64,000 nucleotides of DNA from positions 3,472,001 through 3,536,000 of the forward strand of contig NZ_CP095042.1 of assembly GCF_022919715.1 (NCBI RefSeq). Reading direction: 5' to 3'. The position numbers and the translations under genes were made by a program. This stretch comes from Agromyces sp. H17E-10. GTDB lineage: Bacteria > Actinomycetota > Actinomycetes > Actinomycetales > Microbacteriaceae. This document shows, one piece after another, positions 34,849 to 43,399 of this stretch; within the stretch, counting starts at the first letter, position 1, and each line of letters begins with the position of its first letter. The notes beneath the pieces were generated by a model. It worked only from the letters and a program-made list of their open reading frames with translations. It was not told the origin of the DNA and searched no databases.

Positions 34849-34868
34849 ACATCGAATTCGTTCGATGT
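34849..34868 (+). other. Perfect hairpin just upstream of tmRNA 5' end
   Basis: ACATCGAA-TTCG-TTCGATGT forms an 8-bp stem with a UUCG tetraloop. It ends 5 nt before the mature 5' end of ssrA, so it may sit in the precursor leader removed by RNase P. Confidence 0.55.
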
Positions 34869-34873
34869 CACAT

Positions 34874-35242
34874 GGGGATGATCGGTTTCGACATCGCCTG
34901 TGTGCCCACGAGAAGCGGGCCGAGGATGCAGGGTTATCTCGTGAACGCTCCCTGCGAACAAATAACTGCCAATAAGACGCAGTCTGACTTCGCCCTCGCT
35001 GCCTAAGCGAGCTCGATAGTCCGTCAGTCCGGGTTCGTTCCCGCCCCGGTGCCTGACGTCATCTAGGGAACTTGCTGCGCGTCGTCGCCTGAGCGACGTG
35101 CGGGACTTCTTCAGGCTGGGCCCGTCGACTCAGGTGCCTGTGGCAAGAGTCGGGGCCGAGCAGAACGCCTTCACAGGCTGCGCCCGGAGAAGACGTGGAA
35201 TCTCAGCGATGGACGGGGGTTCAATTCCCCCCATCTCCACCA
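34874..35242 (+). ncRNA. ssrA: tmRNA (10Sa RNA)
   Basis: The 5' end GGGGATG pairs with CATCTCC before the 3' terminal ACCA, forming the tRNA-like acceptor stem; the 3' T arm has GGTTCAATTCC. The tag frame (34968-35006) reads ANKTQSDFALAA then TAA, with the ALAA end recognised by ClpXP. The length is 369 nt and CCA is encoded. It rescues stalled ribosomes with SmpB, encoded 1.6 kb upstream. A strong terminator follows. Confidence 0.97.
34968..35006 (+). other. tmRNA tag-peptide reading frame
   Basis: The resume codon GCC at 34968 begins ANKTQSDFALAA, with TAA at 35004-35006. Confidence 0.92.
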
Positions 35243-35274
35243 CCAGGCCGTTGTCGTACGCTGCGGAACATCGA

Positions 35275-35306
35275 ACGCCCGGTGACTCGTCGGAGTCACC
35301 GGGCGT
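35275..35306 (+). terminator. Intrinsic terminator after ssrA
   Basis: A perfect 14-bp stem (ACGCCCGGTGACTC) with a GTCG loop is followed by TTCGG, 33 nt after the tmRNA. Confidence 0.65.
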
Positions 35307-35346
35307 TTCGGTGTTCGGGGGATGGATTCGTCCGGAGCGGCCGCGG

Positions 35347-35427
35347 TCAGTCGGTGAACGCGCCCCCGCAGTAATCGCAGTCGGGCTCGGGGCAGAACCA
35401 GGCTTCGGGCTGGTGCTCGTCCATCAT
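35347..35427 (-). CDS. 26-residue cysteine-containing small protein
   Basis: A short frame encodes MMDEHQPEAWFCPEPDCDYC then GGAFTD. The CPxPxCxYCGG arrangement of three cysteines looks like a rubredoxin- or zinc-ribbon-type knuckle. The sequence AAGGA lies 5-6 nt before the ATG at 35427 (a second ATG at 35424 is possible). It stands alone between the tmRNA terminator and the aldo/keto reductase gene, on the opposite strand. The cysteine pattern and ribosome site support a real gene; function is unknown. Confidence 0.5.
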   Translation of the reverse strand: MMDEHQPEAWFCPEPDCDYCGGAFTD

Positions 35428-35626
35428 CGGATCCTTCGTCGGGGCTGCGCGCGTGGGGGATGCGTCGCGTGGACACGATCCTGCCAGTCAGCGAACGGTG
35501 CGCAACATGGCCGCCCCGGTGAAGTTCTCGGAGCCGATTGTCCATGATGTCCATCTGGCGCCCATGCCGCTGCGGGCATATCGGCCGGTCGACCGGGATG
35601 CGACGATGCGAGTCGGTCGTGCTGAT

Positions 35627-35632
35627 TAGCAT
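35627..35632 (+). promoter_or_regulatory. Putative -10 box, leaderless
   Basis: TAGCAT lies 7 nt before the ATG at 35640. Confidence 0.4.
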
Positions 35633-35639
35633 GATCACC

Positions 35640-36692
35640 ATGCCGTACCTCGCCGACCTCGCCCGCTACGACCGCATGCCCCACCGCCGCTCGGGCCGAT
35701 CGGGATTGCAGCTGCCGCTGCTCTCGCTCGGGCTCTGGCAGAACTTCGGCGACGACCGGCCGCTCGAGGCGCAGCGCGCGATCGTGCGCCGCGCCTTCGA
35801 TCTCGGCATCACCCACTTCGACCTCGCGAACAACTACGGCCCGCCCTACGGTGCCGCCGAGGAGAACTTCGGGCGCATCCTCGCGAGCGACTTCGCACCC
35901 TATCGCGACGAGATCGTCGTCTCGACGAAGGCCGGCTGGGACATGTGGCCCGGTCCGCACGGGGTCGGCGGCAGCCGCAAGTACCTCGTCGCGAGCCTCG
36001 ACCGCTCGCTCGCGGCCCTCGGCCTCGACTACGTCGACGTCTTCTACCACCACCGGCCCGACCCCGGCACGCCGCTCGAGGAGACGGCGGCGGCGCTCGA
36101 CCAGGTAGTCCGCCAGGGCAAGGCGCTCTACGTCGGCATCTCGTCGTACTCGGCCGAACAGAGCCGCGAGATGGCTCGCCTGCTCGCCGAGCGTGGCACG
36201 CCGCTCACCATCCACCAGCCGTCGTACTCGATGCTCAACCGCTGGATCGAGACCGAGGGCCTCCTCGATGCCGCCGCCGAGGAGGGCTTCGGCGTCATCG
36301 GGTTCACGGCGCTCGCGCAGGGTCTCCTGACCGGCAAGTACCTCGGCGGCATTCCCGAGGGCTCGCGCGCGGCGGGCGACGGCTCCCTCGACCGCTCGAT
36401 GCTCTCCGACGAGACGCTCGAGCGCATCCGCGGGCTCGACGCCGTCGCGCGTGGTCGCGGCCAGTCGCTCGCGCAGCTCGCACTCGCCTGGGCGCTCCGC
36501 GACGAGCGGGTGACGAGCCTCGTGGTCGGAGCGTCGAGCGTGCGACAGCTCGAGGAGAACGTCGCAGCGGTCGACCGGCTCGACTTCTCGACAGACGAGC
36601 TCGCCGAGATCGACCGGTTCGCGGGCGACGCGGGCATCGACCTGTGGGCCGACGCGCGGGGTGGCGGGCCGCTGCCCGAGCTGCGTCCCTGA
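35640..36692 (+). CDS. Aldo/keto reductase
   Basis: The 350-residue protein is an AKR of the YghZ (L-glyceraldehyde 3-phosphate reductase)/Kv-beta-like branch: FDLGITHFDLANNYGPPYGAAEENFG with Asp and Tyr of the tetrad, VVSTKAG with the catalytic Lys, YVDVFYHHRPDPGTP with the His, and TSLVVGASS near the NADPH site. Such enzymes reduce aldehydes, including methylglyoxal-type products. A TAGCAT box 7 nt before the ATG fixes the start. It converges with the LysR gene. Confidence 0.9.
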   Translation: MPYLADLARYDRMPHRRSGRSGLQLPLLSLGLWQNFGDDRPLEAQRAIVRRAFDLGITHFDLANNYGPPYGAAEENFGRILASDFAPYRDEIVVSTKAGWDMWPGPHGVGGSRKYLVASLDRSLAALGLDYVDVFYHHRPDPGTPLEETAAALDQVVRQGKALYVGISSYSAEQSREMARLLAERGTPLTIHQPSYSMLNRWIETEGLLDAAAEEGFGVIGFTALAQGLLTGKYLGGIPEGSRAAGDGSLDRSMLSDETLERIRGLDAVARGRGQSLAQLALAWALRDERVTSLVVGASSVRQLEENVAAVDRLDFSTDELAEIDRFAGDAGIDLWADARGGGPLPELRP

Positions 36693-36734
36693 CGTCGGCC
36701 GCGCGGGGCGGGTGGCGTCGACCGTCGGGCCGCA

Positions 36735-37649
36735 TCACCCCCGCGCGGCGGCAGTGCGCAGGAGCTCGACGGCGCGCTGCACGGCGGGGTTGGTGCGCAT
36801 CGAGCGCTTCACGCGCAGCATGATGCGGCGCCGGGCCGCCTCGTCGGAGATCGGGCGCATCACGACCGTCGACGGCAGGTCGATCGCCCCGAGGCGCGGC
36901 AGCACCGTGACCCCGACCCCGTGCTCGACGTAGTCGAACGCACTCGCGTAGTCGGGCGCCTGCAGCCGGAACTGCGGAACGAACCCGACCGCCGCGCACG
37001 CGGCGAGCACGATCTCACGACAGGGTCCGTGCTCGTCGTCGTTGTCGATCCACGGCTCCGACTCGAGGTCGGCGAGGGCGACCTCCGCGCGCGAGGCGAG
37101 CGGATGCGTCGACGGGAGCACGACGACGTAACCCTCGGTGCGCAGCTCTTCGAGGTCGTAGCCGTCGGGGGACCCCTCGGCGACCGCCGGGTCGCGGTCG
37201 CCGCGCACCGACTCCGCGATGTAGAGCTCGAGATCGGGATCGCCCGCATGCTGCCCGCGCCGCTCGACCATCGTGAGCTCGAGCCGCAGGTCGGGGTGCC
37301 GTCGTGCGAGATCGGCGATGACGGGCGGCATCCACGCCCGGTTCGCCGACATGAAGCTGCCGATGTGCAGGGTGCCGCTGCGACCGGCGCGGAGATCGTC
37401 GATCGCGCCGTCGAAGTCGGCCAGATGGTCGAGCACGCGTCGCGCCCGCTCGGCCACCGCGATGCCCGCTGAGGTCGGCACGATGCCGCGCCCGCGCCGT
37501 TCGACGAGCGTGAGGCCGGTCTCGCGTTGCAGGGCGCTGACGTGCTGGCTCACTGCCGAGGATGTGTAGCCGAGACGCATCGCCGCCTGGTTGATGGAGC
37601 CGGTGGCGACGACCGTGCGGAAGACCTGCAGTCGGTGGGGATCGACCAT
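36735..37649 (-). CDS. LysR family transcriptional regulator
   Basis: The 304-residue protein has a LysR N-terminal helix-turn-helix (LQVFRTVVATGSINQAAMRLGYTSSAVSQHVSALQ, split here as two overlapping motifs: QAAMRLGYTSSAVSQHV) and the periplasmic-binding-like effector domain from about residue 90 (GTLHIGSF). It is divergent from the EamA exporter gene across 81 nt, a typical regulator/target pair; the intergenic region is AT-richer than its surroundings, with CTTAAG and CGCTT repeats, but a clear T-N11-A site cannot be fixed. Confidence 0.88.
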   Translation of the reverse strand: MVDPHRLQVFRTVVATGSINQAAMRLGYTSSAVSQHVSALQRETGLTLVERRGRGIVPTSAGIAVAERARRVLDHLADFDGAIDDLRAGRSGTLHIGSFMSANRAWMPPVIADLARRHPDLRLELTMVERRGQHAGDPDLELYIAESVRGDRDPAVAEGSPDGYDLEELRTEGYVVVLPSTHPLASRAEVALADLESEPWIDNDDEHGPCREIVLAACAAVGFVPQFRLQAPDYASAFDYVEHGVGVTVLPRLGAIDLPSTVVMRPISDEAARRRIMLRVKRSMRTNPAVQRAVELLRTAAARG

Positions 37650-37730
37650 GGCGCAATCGTACAGCGACGCTTAAGAGAAGCCAAGAATCATTCGCTTGTG
37701 CTCAGTGGTTTCGTCATCGAGGCTTGACTG

Positions 37731-38687
37731 GTGCCGACCACCGACCTCACCCAGCCGACCAACGCGCCCACGCCGTCGACGCCCACGCCGCCGACGCCGA
37801 CGACCGCAGCACCGACGAACCGGTGGAAGGTGCTCGCGGCCATGCTCGTCGTGCTCGTCCTCTGGGCCTCGGCGTTCATCGCGATCCGCTTCGTCGGCGA
37901 CGATCTCTCGCCCGGGCCGCTTGCGCTCGGCCGGCAGGTCGTCGGCACCGCGGCGCTCGTCGTGGTCGCGCTGATCCGTCGCCCGCCACTGCCGCGCGGG
38001 CGCACGCTCGCGCTCGTCGCTCTGTACGGGGTGCTCTGGTTCGCGGGCTACACGCTCGTGCTCAACCTCGCCGAACGGCACCTCGACGCGGGCACCGCGG
38101 CCATGCTCGTGAACGTCGCCCCGCTGATCGTTGCCGTGGCTGCCGGCGCCTTCCTCAAGGAGGGGTTCCCCCGGTCGCTCGTCGTCGGCATGCTCGTCGC
38201 GTTCGCGGGCGTCGTGCTCATCGCGACGGGGGGCGTCGGCAACCACGCCGACGTGCTCGGCATCGTGCTCGGGCTGCTCGCCGCGCTGCTCTACGCGCTC
38301 GGCGTGCTCGTGCAGAAGGTGGCGCTGCGCGACGCCGATGCGCTGAGCGCCACGTGGCTCGGCTGCGCCGTCGGTGCCGCGGCGCTGCTGCCGTTCGCGC
38401 CCCAAGCGGTGGGCGAACTCGGTTCGGCGCCCGCGCCCGCGGTCTGGGCGATGGTCTACCTCGGCATCTTCCCGTCGGCGGTGGCGTTCCTGCTCTGGGC
38501 GTATGTGCTGAAGCGCAGCCCGGCCGGCGTCACCGCGTCGGCGACCCTCGCGGTGCCGGCGATCGTCGTGATCCTCGGCTGGGTGCTGCTCGGGGAGCTT
38601 CCGACGACCCTCGGCATGGTCGGCGGCGCCCTGTGCCTCATCGGCGTCGCCTGGAGCCGCAGGCCGGCACGGCCGCGTCGCGGTTGA
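37731..38687 (+). CDS. EamA family transporter (DMT exporter)
   Basis: The 318-residue protein has ten hydrophobic segments in two EamA repeats: WKVLAAMLVVLVLWASAFIAIRF and a second with LGIVLGLLAALLYALGVL. The conserved G..SP.....L...... end is PSAVAFLLWAYVLKRSPAGV. Such proteins export amino acids or other metabolites. A Thr/Pro-rich N-terminal tail of about 28 residues precedes TM1. The start is a GTG at 37731 with GAGG 7 nt upstream. It is divergent from, and probably controlled by, the LysR protein; a strong hairpin ends it. Confidence 0.85.
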   Translation: MPTTDLTQPTNAPTPSTPTPPTPTTAAPTNRWKVLAAMLVVLVLWASAFIAIRFVGDDLSPGPLALGRQVVGTAALVVVALIRRPPLPRGRTLALVALYGVLWFAGYTLVLNLAERHLDAGTAAMLVNVAPLIVAVAAGAFLKEGFPRSLVVGMLVAFAGVVLIATGGVGNHADVLGIVLGLLAALLYALGVLVQKVALRDADALSATWLGCAVGAAALLPFAPQAVGELGSAPAPAVWAMVYLGIFPSAVAFLLWAYVLKRSPAGVTASATLAVPAIVVILGWVLLGELPTTLGMVGGALCLIGVAWSRRPARPRRG

Positions 38688-38692
38688 ACGTC

Positions 38693-38735
38693 ACGGATGC
38701 CTCGTGGCCGGCGTCGTCGGCCACGAGGCATCCGT
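38693..38735. terminator. Bidirectional terminator between EamA and LLM genes
   Basis: A perfect 17-bp stem beginning ACGGATGCCTCG lies between the convergent stops at 38687 and 38743. Confidence 0.65.
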
Positions 38736-38742
38736 CATCGAC

Positions 38743-39564
38743 TCAACGGAGCGCCGGCAGCACCTCGGTGCCGATGAGCTCGAGGTGGTCGAGGTCGCGC
38801 ACGTCGACGAGCTGCAGGTACACGCGATCGGCGCCGAGCTCGCGCAGGCGCCCGATCTTCTCGATCGCCGCGGCCGGCGTACCGGCGATGTTGACCTCGG
38901 CGAACTCGTCGGGGTCCTCGTCGATCGCCGCCAGGCGTCGCAGGTAGTCGGCGTCGTTCTCGGCGACGACCGTCGGCAGGGCGACCGAGGTGCGCATGGT
39001 GGCCGGGTCGCGATCGATGTCCTCGCAGGCGCGACGTACGCGCTCGAAGGCGGCGGCGATCTCGTCCTCCGAGCGGAAGCCGAGGTTGAACTCGGTCGCG
39101 AAGCGGGCCGCGATCTGCGGGGTGCGGCTGGGGCCGGCGCCGCCGATGATGACCGGCACGCGCGACTGCACGGGCTTCGGCAGTGCGGGGGCGCCCGCGA
39201 GCGTGTAGTGCTCGCCCGTGTAGTCGAACGTCGAGCCGGCCGGGGCCGACCAGAGACCCGTGACGACCTCCAGCTGCTCCTCGAGCAGGCCGAAGCGCTT
39301 CGGCGGGAACGGGATGCCGTAGGCCGTGTGCTCCTCGGCGAACCAGCCCGTGCCGAGTCGGATGCGCTCGGTCTCGCGGGCGAGGCCCGCGAGCGTCACC
39401 CAGGAGTCGGTGGGGCCCGGCTGCGGATCGCCGTCGCCCATGCGCAGGAAGTGGTCGGACCGGAACCAGCCGTCGAACCCGAGCCGCTCGGCGGCGCGCG
39501 CCTGGGCGAGCTGCTCGTCATAGCTCGCGCCCTGCTGGGGCTCGGTGAAGACGACGAACTCCAT
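38743..39564 (-). CDS. LLM class flavin-dependent oxidoreductase
   Basis: The 273-residue protein is a luciferase-like (F420/FMN) enzyme: MEFVVFTEPQQGASYDEQL, AERLGFDGWFRSDHFLRMG, LGTGWFAEEHTAYGIPFP, and PVIIGGAGPSRTPQIAARFATEFNL split across the barrel. It is closer to F420-dependent dehydrogenase-type LLMs than to the protein at 3840. The ATG at 39564 is used; a GTG at 39573 overlaps the upstream stop (GTGA) and is an alternative. It follows the HisN-like gene by 5 nt, so they form an operon. Confidence 0.85.
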   Translation of the reverse strand: MEFVVFTEPQQGASYDEQLAQARAAERLGFDGWFRSDHFLRMGDGDPQPGPTDSWVTLAGLARETERIRLGTGWFAEEHTAYGIPFPPKRFGLLEEQLEVVTGLWSAPAGSTFDYTGEHYTLAGAPALPKPVQSRVPVIIGGAGPSRTPQIAARFATEFNLGFRSEDEIAAAFERVRRACEDIDRDPATMRTSVALPTVVAENDADYLRRLAAIDEDPDEFAEVNIAGTPAAAIEKIGRLRELGADRVYLQLVDVRDLDHLELIGTEVLPALR

Positions 39565-39569
39565 GGCGG

Positions 39570-40385
39570 TCACGCCTGCTCGCGCAGCGCGTCGAGCACG
39601 ACGTCGTGCAGCCGACCGTTGGTCGCGAGTGCCGAGCCGTGCCACGGCCCCGGTTCGCCCGTGATCGACGTGAACCGGCCGCCCGCCTCTTCGACGATCG
39701 GCACGAGCGCCGCGAGGTCGTAGGGCTTGACGTCGAACTCGCCCGTGACGTCGATGAGTCCCTCCGCGAGCAGCATGTACGACCACAGGTCGCCGTAGGC
39801 GCGGTCGCGCCACACGCGCTCGGCGAGGGCCAGCAGGCGGTCGAGGTAGCCGGCGTCGCGCCACTGCGCGATGCTCTGGAAGCTGAGCGACGCGTCGGCG
39901 AGGTCGGCGACGGCCGACACGGCGATGCGGCGCGGTGCCTGCCCCGGGGCATCCGTGGTGAATGCGCCCGCACCGCGCGAGCCCCACCAGCGGCGCCCCA
40001 TCGCGGGAGAGGAGGCGACGCCGACGACCGGGACGCCGTCGATCGCGAGCGAGATGAGCGCGCCCCACACGGGCACGCCGCGCATGAAGTTGGAGGTGCC
40101 GTCGATCGGGTCGATGATCCACTGCCGGGCCGTGTCGCCCGAGGTGCCGAACTCCTCGCCGAGGATGCCGTCGGCCGGGCGCGCCTCGGCGAGCCGCTCG
40201 CGGATCGCGCGCTCGACGGCGAGGTCGGCCTCGGTCACGAACGTGCGGTCGGGCTTCGTCGACACGTCGAGGTCGACGGCGCGGAACTTCGCGATCGCCA
40301 CCGCGTCGGCGAGGTCGGCCAGTTCGAGGGCGAGCGCGAGGTCGGCGGCGAGATCTGGAGTGGTGGAGTCGACGGGTTCGGTCAC
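39570..40385 (-). CDS. Inositol-phosphatase superfamily protein, likely histidinol-phosphatase
   Basis: The 271-residue protein has the family metal motifs GEEFG, WIIDPIDGTSNFMRG and the C-terminal VKPYDLAALVPIVEEAGG. The DVSTKPDRTFVTEADLAVE segment fits actinobacterial HisN (histidinol-phosphatase) better than SuhB, but a general inositol monophosphatase cannot be excluded. The start is uncertain: a GTG at 40385 fits family length; upstream in-frame codons to 40508 look non-native. It is first in a two-gene unit with the LLM enzyme. Confidence 0.82.
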   Translation of the reverse strand: MTEPVDSTTPDLAADLALALELADLADAVAIAKFRAVDLDVSTKPDRTFVTEADLAVERAIRERLAEARPADGILGEEFGTSGDTARQWIIDPIDGTSNFMRGVPVWGALISLAIDGVPVVGVASSPAMGRRWWGSRGAGAFTTDAPGQAPRRIAVSAVADLADASLSFQSIAQWRDAGYLDRLLALAERVWRDRAYGDLWSYMLLAEGLIDVTGEFDVKPYDLAALVPIVEEAGGRFTSITGEPGPWHGSALATNGRLHDVVLDALREQA

Positions 40386-40504
40386 GTCGATCAGGCTATC
40401 GGGCGAGGGTGAACACGCCGTGTCGTGCTCGATTGGCGCCGCGGCGATCGACCTGATAACGTTGACGCTCGGTTCGGTTGTTGAAAAACAGACCGAAATC
40501 GTAC

Positions 40505-40580
40505 GCACCTCTAGCTCAATCGGCAGAGCAACTGACTCTTAATCAGTGGGTTCAGGGTTCAAGTCCCTGGGGGTGCACCA
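40505..40580 (+). tRNA. tRNA-Lys(CUU)
   Basis: The 76-nt gene has acceptor GCACCTC/GGGGTGC, anticodon stem ACTGA/TCAGT around CTCTTAA (anticodon CTT), T loop GTTCAAGTC and encoded CCA. It is followed at once by a terminator. Confidence 0.97.
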
Positions 40581-40582
40581 CT

Positions 40583-40612
40583 GAAAGCCCCGGCGCTCGC
40601 GCCGGGGCTTTC
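40583..40612 (+). terminator. Intrinsic terminator after tRNA-Lys
   Basis: A 14-bp stem (GAAAGCCCCGGCGC) with a 2-nt gap closes into an effective tetraloop and ends in CTTTC. Confidence 0.7.
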
Positions 40613-40653
40613 GTCGTCTCCGGGCTGAAATCTCCGCGGTCGCGCCGGGCGAC

Positions 40654-40851
40654 TCACGGCATCATGCCGCCCTTCATCTGCCGCATCGACTTCTCGCGCT
40701 CGACGTCGGCCGAGTTCGCGACACTCGAGCCGTCGTAACCGAGTCGCGGCGAGCCCATGCGACCGGCGCGCCGCCGCCGCGTGTACAGCCATTGGCCCAC
40801 TGCCCATACGGCGATCAGAACAGCGATCGCCAGCCAACCGGTCCAGTCCAT
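40654..40851 (-). CDS. Small single-span membrane protein
   Basis: The 65-residue protein has one membrane segment (GWLAIAVLIAVWAVGQWLY, residues 5-23) followed by a basic patch RRRRAGR and a charged, Met-rich tail (EKSMRQMKGGMMP). GGAGG lies 8 nt before the ATG. I do not recognise a family, though similar short proteins are common in these bacteria. It is isolated from the biotin operon by 85 nt. Confidence 0.65.
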   Translation of the reverse strand: MDWTGWLAIAVLIAVWAVGQWLYTRRRRAGRMGSPRLGYDGSSVANSADVEREKSMRQMKGGMMP

Positions 40852-40936
40852 CTCGCACCTCCGAGTTGCGCTCACTGTACGCGGTGCGCGGAGGTTCGCG
40901 ACAGCGAGTCTGCCGGCGATCCGCGACGGCGTCGCG

Positions 40937-41530
40937 TCAGTCGTCGAACCCCCGCGCGATGAGCGCCTCGCCGAGGTGGTCGGCGGTCTGCAGGGCACGC
41001 ACGATCACGGGCACGGCGAGCGCGACGACCGAGCCTTCGGCGCCGCGCGCCTTGCGGGCTTCGACGACCTCGCGCACGATCTCGGCGAGCAACGGCACGC
41101 AGCGGATCGCGAGGGCGAGCGCGAGCCCGACACGGTCGGCGTCGACCCAGCGGCGCAGCGGGCGCAGCAGCAGTTGCATCGCGTCGAGGGTTGCCGTGAC
41201 CGGGGTCGTGAGCGTGTAGAGGGCGGCGAGCGCGACGGCGATGAGCAGCCTGATCGCCATCGTCGCCGCGGCCTCCCACCCGGAGAAGATCCACTGCACG
41301 GGGACGACGAACGCGAGCACCCAGAGGATCGGCGCGATCTGGCGCCACACGGCGCCGAACGGCAGCCGCGCGAGGGGGAAGAGCAGCGCTGTGACCCCGG
41401 CGGCGATGCCGAGCACGACCAGCGAGCTCTGCACCGCCACGACCGTGACGAACACCGCGAGCAGCCCCAGCTTCAGGAGCGCCGGCGCGCGGTGCACGAG
41501 GGAGGTTCCCGGGTGATAGACGCCGATCAT
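40937..41530 (-). CDS. bioN: Biotin ECF transporter T component
   Basis: The 197-residue protein is an EcfT/CbiQ-type transmembrane coupling protein with four to five hydrophobic segments. The start YHPGTSLVHRAPALLKL and the cytoplasmic motifs VEARKARG and ALIARGFDD correspond to the two Ala-Arg-Gly-like coupling helices that contact the ATPase. It completes an energy-coupling-factor biotin uptake complex with BioM and BioY encoded upstream. It lies 31 nt after bioM on the same strand and is the last gene of the operon. Confidence 0.9.
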   Translation of the reverse strand: MIGVYHPGTSLVHRAPALLKLGLLAVFVTVVAVQSSLVVLGIAAGVTALLFPLARLPFGAVWRQIAPILWVLAFVVPVQWIFSGWEAAATMAIRLLIAVALAALYTLTTPVTATLDAMQLLLRPLRRWVDADRVGLALALAIRCVPLLAEIVREVVEARKARGAEGSVVALAVPVIVRALQTADHLGEALIARGFDD

Positions 41531-41561
41531 CGCAGCATGCCGTTCATCAGAGTCGCGCCCG

Positions 41562-42242
41562 TCATCCGATGAGCGCCCGGTAGGCGTCGAGCGCGGTTGT
41601 TGGCTCGTCGTCGGCGACGATTCGGCCGGCCTCGACGACGATGACGCGGTCGAAGTCCTCGACGAGGTCGAGTTGGTGGGTCACGACGACGAGCTGCTGG
41701 TCGAGCGCGGCGAAGTGGTCGGCCACCATGCGGGCGTTGCGCGCGTCGAGGAGCGTCGTAGGTTCATCGGCGACGACGATCGACGGCTCGGCGACGAGCA
41801 CCGACGCGAGGGCGAGCAGCTGCTTCTGCCCGCCGGAGAGGCGGTGCGCCGGTCGGTCGGCGAGCGGGCTGAGCCCGAAGCGGTCGAGCACCGCGTCGAC
41901 GCGGGCCTCGGCTTCGTCGCGGGGCAGCTTGTGCCGTCGCAGCGTGAACGCGACGTCCTCGCGCACCGTCGGCATCACGATCTGGTTGTCGGCGTTCGTG
42001 AAGACGAAGCCGACCTTGCGGCGGACGTCACGGCCCCGGCGGGCGACGTCGAGCCCGTCGACGGACACGCGGCCGCGCTTGGGCACGATGAGCCCGTTCA
42101 CCATGCGGGCGAGCGTCGACTTGCCCGAGCCGTTCGCGCCGACGATGCCGATGCGCCGCTCGCCGAGCACGAGCGAGACGTCGTCGACGACGGTCTCGCC
42201 GTCGAAGTCGTGGCCGACGCGGTCGAAGACGATCTCGCTCAT
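41562..42242 (-). CDS. bioM: Biotin ECF transporter ATPase component
   Basis: The 226-residue ABC ATPase has Walker A VGANGSGKST, Q-loop FTNADNQIVMPTV (typical of ECF A components), signature HRLSGGQKQLLALA, Walker B IVVADEPTTLLD and H-loop VVTHQLD. It powers BioY-dependent biotin import through the T component BioN. Its ATG overlaps the stop of the upstream thiolase by 4 nt. Confidence 0.92.
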   Translation of the reverse strand: MSEIVFDRVGHDFDGETVVDDVSLVLGERRIGIVGANGSGKSTLARMVNGLIVPKRGRVSVDGLDVARRGRDVRRKVGFVFTNADNQIVMPTVREDVAFTLRRHKLPRDEAEARVDAVLDRFGLSPLADRPAHRLSGGQKQLLALASVLVAEPSIVVADEPTTLLDARNARMVADHFAALDQQLVVVTHQLDLVEDFDRVIVVEAGRIVADDEPTTALDAYRALIG

Positions 42243-43399
42243 GCGACCCGCTCCACGATCATCGCGATGCCCTGGCCGCCGCCGATCGAGCAGGCGGCGA
42301 GGGCGGGCCGGTCGTCGTCGGAAGCTGCGAGCCGCGCCGCGAGCCGCACGAGCAGCACGGCGCCCGAGGCGCCCCAGGGGTGGCCGAGCGCGATCGCCCC
42401 GCCGTCGGCGTTCACGATCGCCTCGTCGAGCCCGAGCTCGTCGACGACGGCGATCACCTGCGCGGCGAACGCCTCGGTGATCTCCACGGCCCCGAGATCG
42501 CGGGCGGTGAGGCCTGCACGTTCGAGCGCGCGGGCGGCCGCCGGCGCCGCGCCGATGCCCGGAAGGGCCGGATCACCGGCGGCGACCGCGGACGCGCGCA
42601 CGCGGAGGCCGGGCAGCCCGAGCTCGCGGGCGACCTCGGGCAGCGTGACCGCCATGGCGGCGGCGCCGTCGGAGAATCCGCACGAGTTGCCGGCGGTGAC
42701 GGTGCCGCGCGGTGTCGCGGCGCCCTCGCCGGCGAGGTCGTCGATCGCGAAGGCGGGTGCGAACCGAGCCAGCACCTCGGCGCTCATCGCGCGCGGCCGG
42801 TCGTCGCTGTCGACGGCGTCGACGGCGACGAGTTCGGCGTCGAAGGCGCCCGCCGACCGGGCGCGCAGCGCTGCGGCGTGCGAGCGCAGCGCCCACGCGT
42901 CCTGCCTCGCCCGTGAGATGTCGCGGACCCGGGCGAGGTGCTCGGCGGCGGGGCCCATGTCGGGGTCGGCGAAGCCGACGGGCGCGAAGGGTGCGCGGGC
43001 GTAACGCGCACCCGTGTCGGGCCACACCCGGTGCGGTGCGGTCGACGCCGACTCGGCGCCTCCCGCGAGCACGAGGCGCGCATCGCCCGAGCTGACACGC
43101 GCAGCCGCCTGCATGACGGCATCGAGACCCGATCCGCACTGCCGGTCGACCGTCACGCCCGGCACCGACGTGCCGAGCCCGGCGCGCAGCGCCGCCACAC
43201 GGGCGAGGTCGCCCCCGGGGCCCATGCAGTTGCCGAGCACGACGTCGTCGACGGGCAGTCCGGATGACGCGACCGAGCCCGCGACGGCCGCGAGCACGGG
43301 CGCGGCGAGCGCGTCGACCGAGTGCCGGGCGAAGCCCCGCCCGGCCGTGCCGATGGGGGTGCGCCGGGCGGCGACGATCACGGGGGCAGTCGACGTCAT
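42239..43399 (-). CDS. Thiolase family protein (YhfS-like) in the biotin operon
   Basis: The 386-residue protein carries the thiolase catalytic set: nucleophilic Cys in VDRQCGSGLDA, His in GGAIALGHPWGASG and the second Cys in ACSIGGGQG. Thiolases condense or cleave acyl-CoA. Here it lies between an acyl-CoA ligase and the BioM ATPase, with 4-nt ATGA overlaps on both sides. The same bioY-ligase-thiolase trio occurs in Bacillus subtilis as yhfUTS, which is repressed by BirA. A role in making or scavenging a biotin precursor such as pimeloyl-CoA is plausible but unproven. Confidence 0.88.
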   Translation of the reverse strand: MTSTAPVIVAARRTPIGTAGRGFARHSVDALAAPVLAAVAGSVASSGLPVDDVVLGNCMGPGGDLARVAALRAGLGTSVPGVTVDRQCGSGLDAVMQAAARVSSGDARLVLAGGAESASTAPHRVWPDTGARYARAPFAPVGFADPDMGPAAEHLARVRDISRARQDAWALRSHAAALRARSAGAFDAELVAVDAVDSDDRPRAMSAEVLARFAPAFAIDDLAGEGAATPRGTVTAGNSCGFSDGAAAMAVTLPEVARELGLPGLRVRASAVAAGDPALPGIGAAPAAARALERAGLTARDLGAVEITEAFAAQVIAVVDELGLDEAIVNADGGAIALGHPWGASGAVLLVRLAARLAASDDDRPALAACSIGGGQGIAMIVERVA

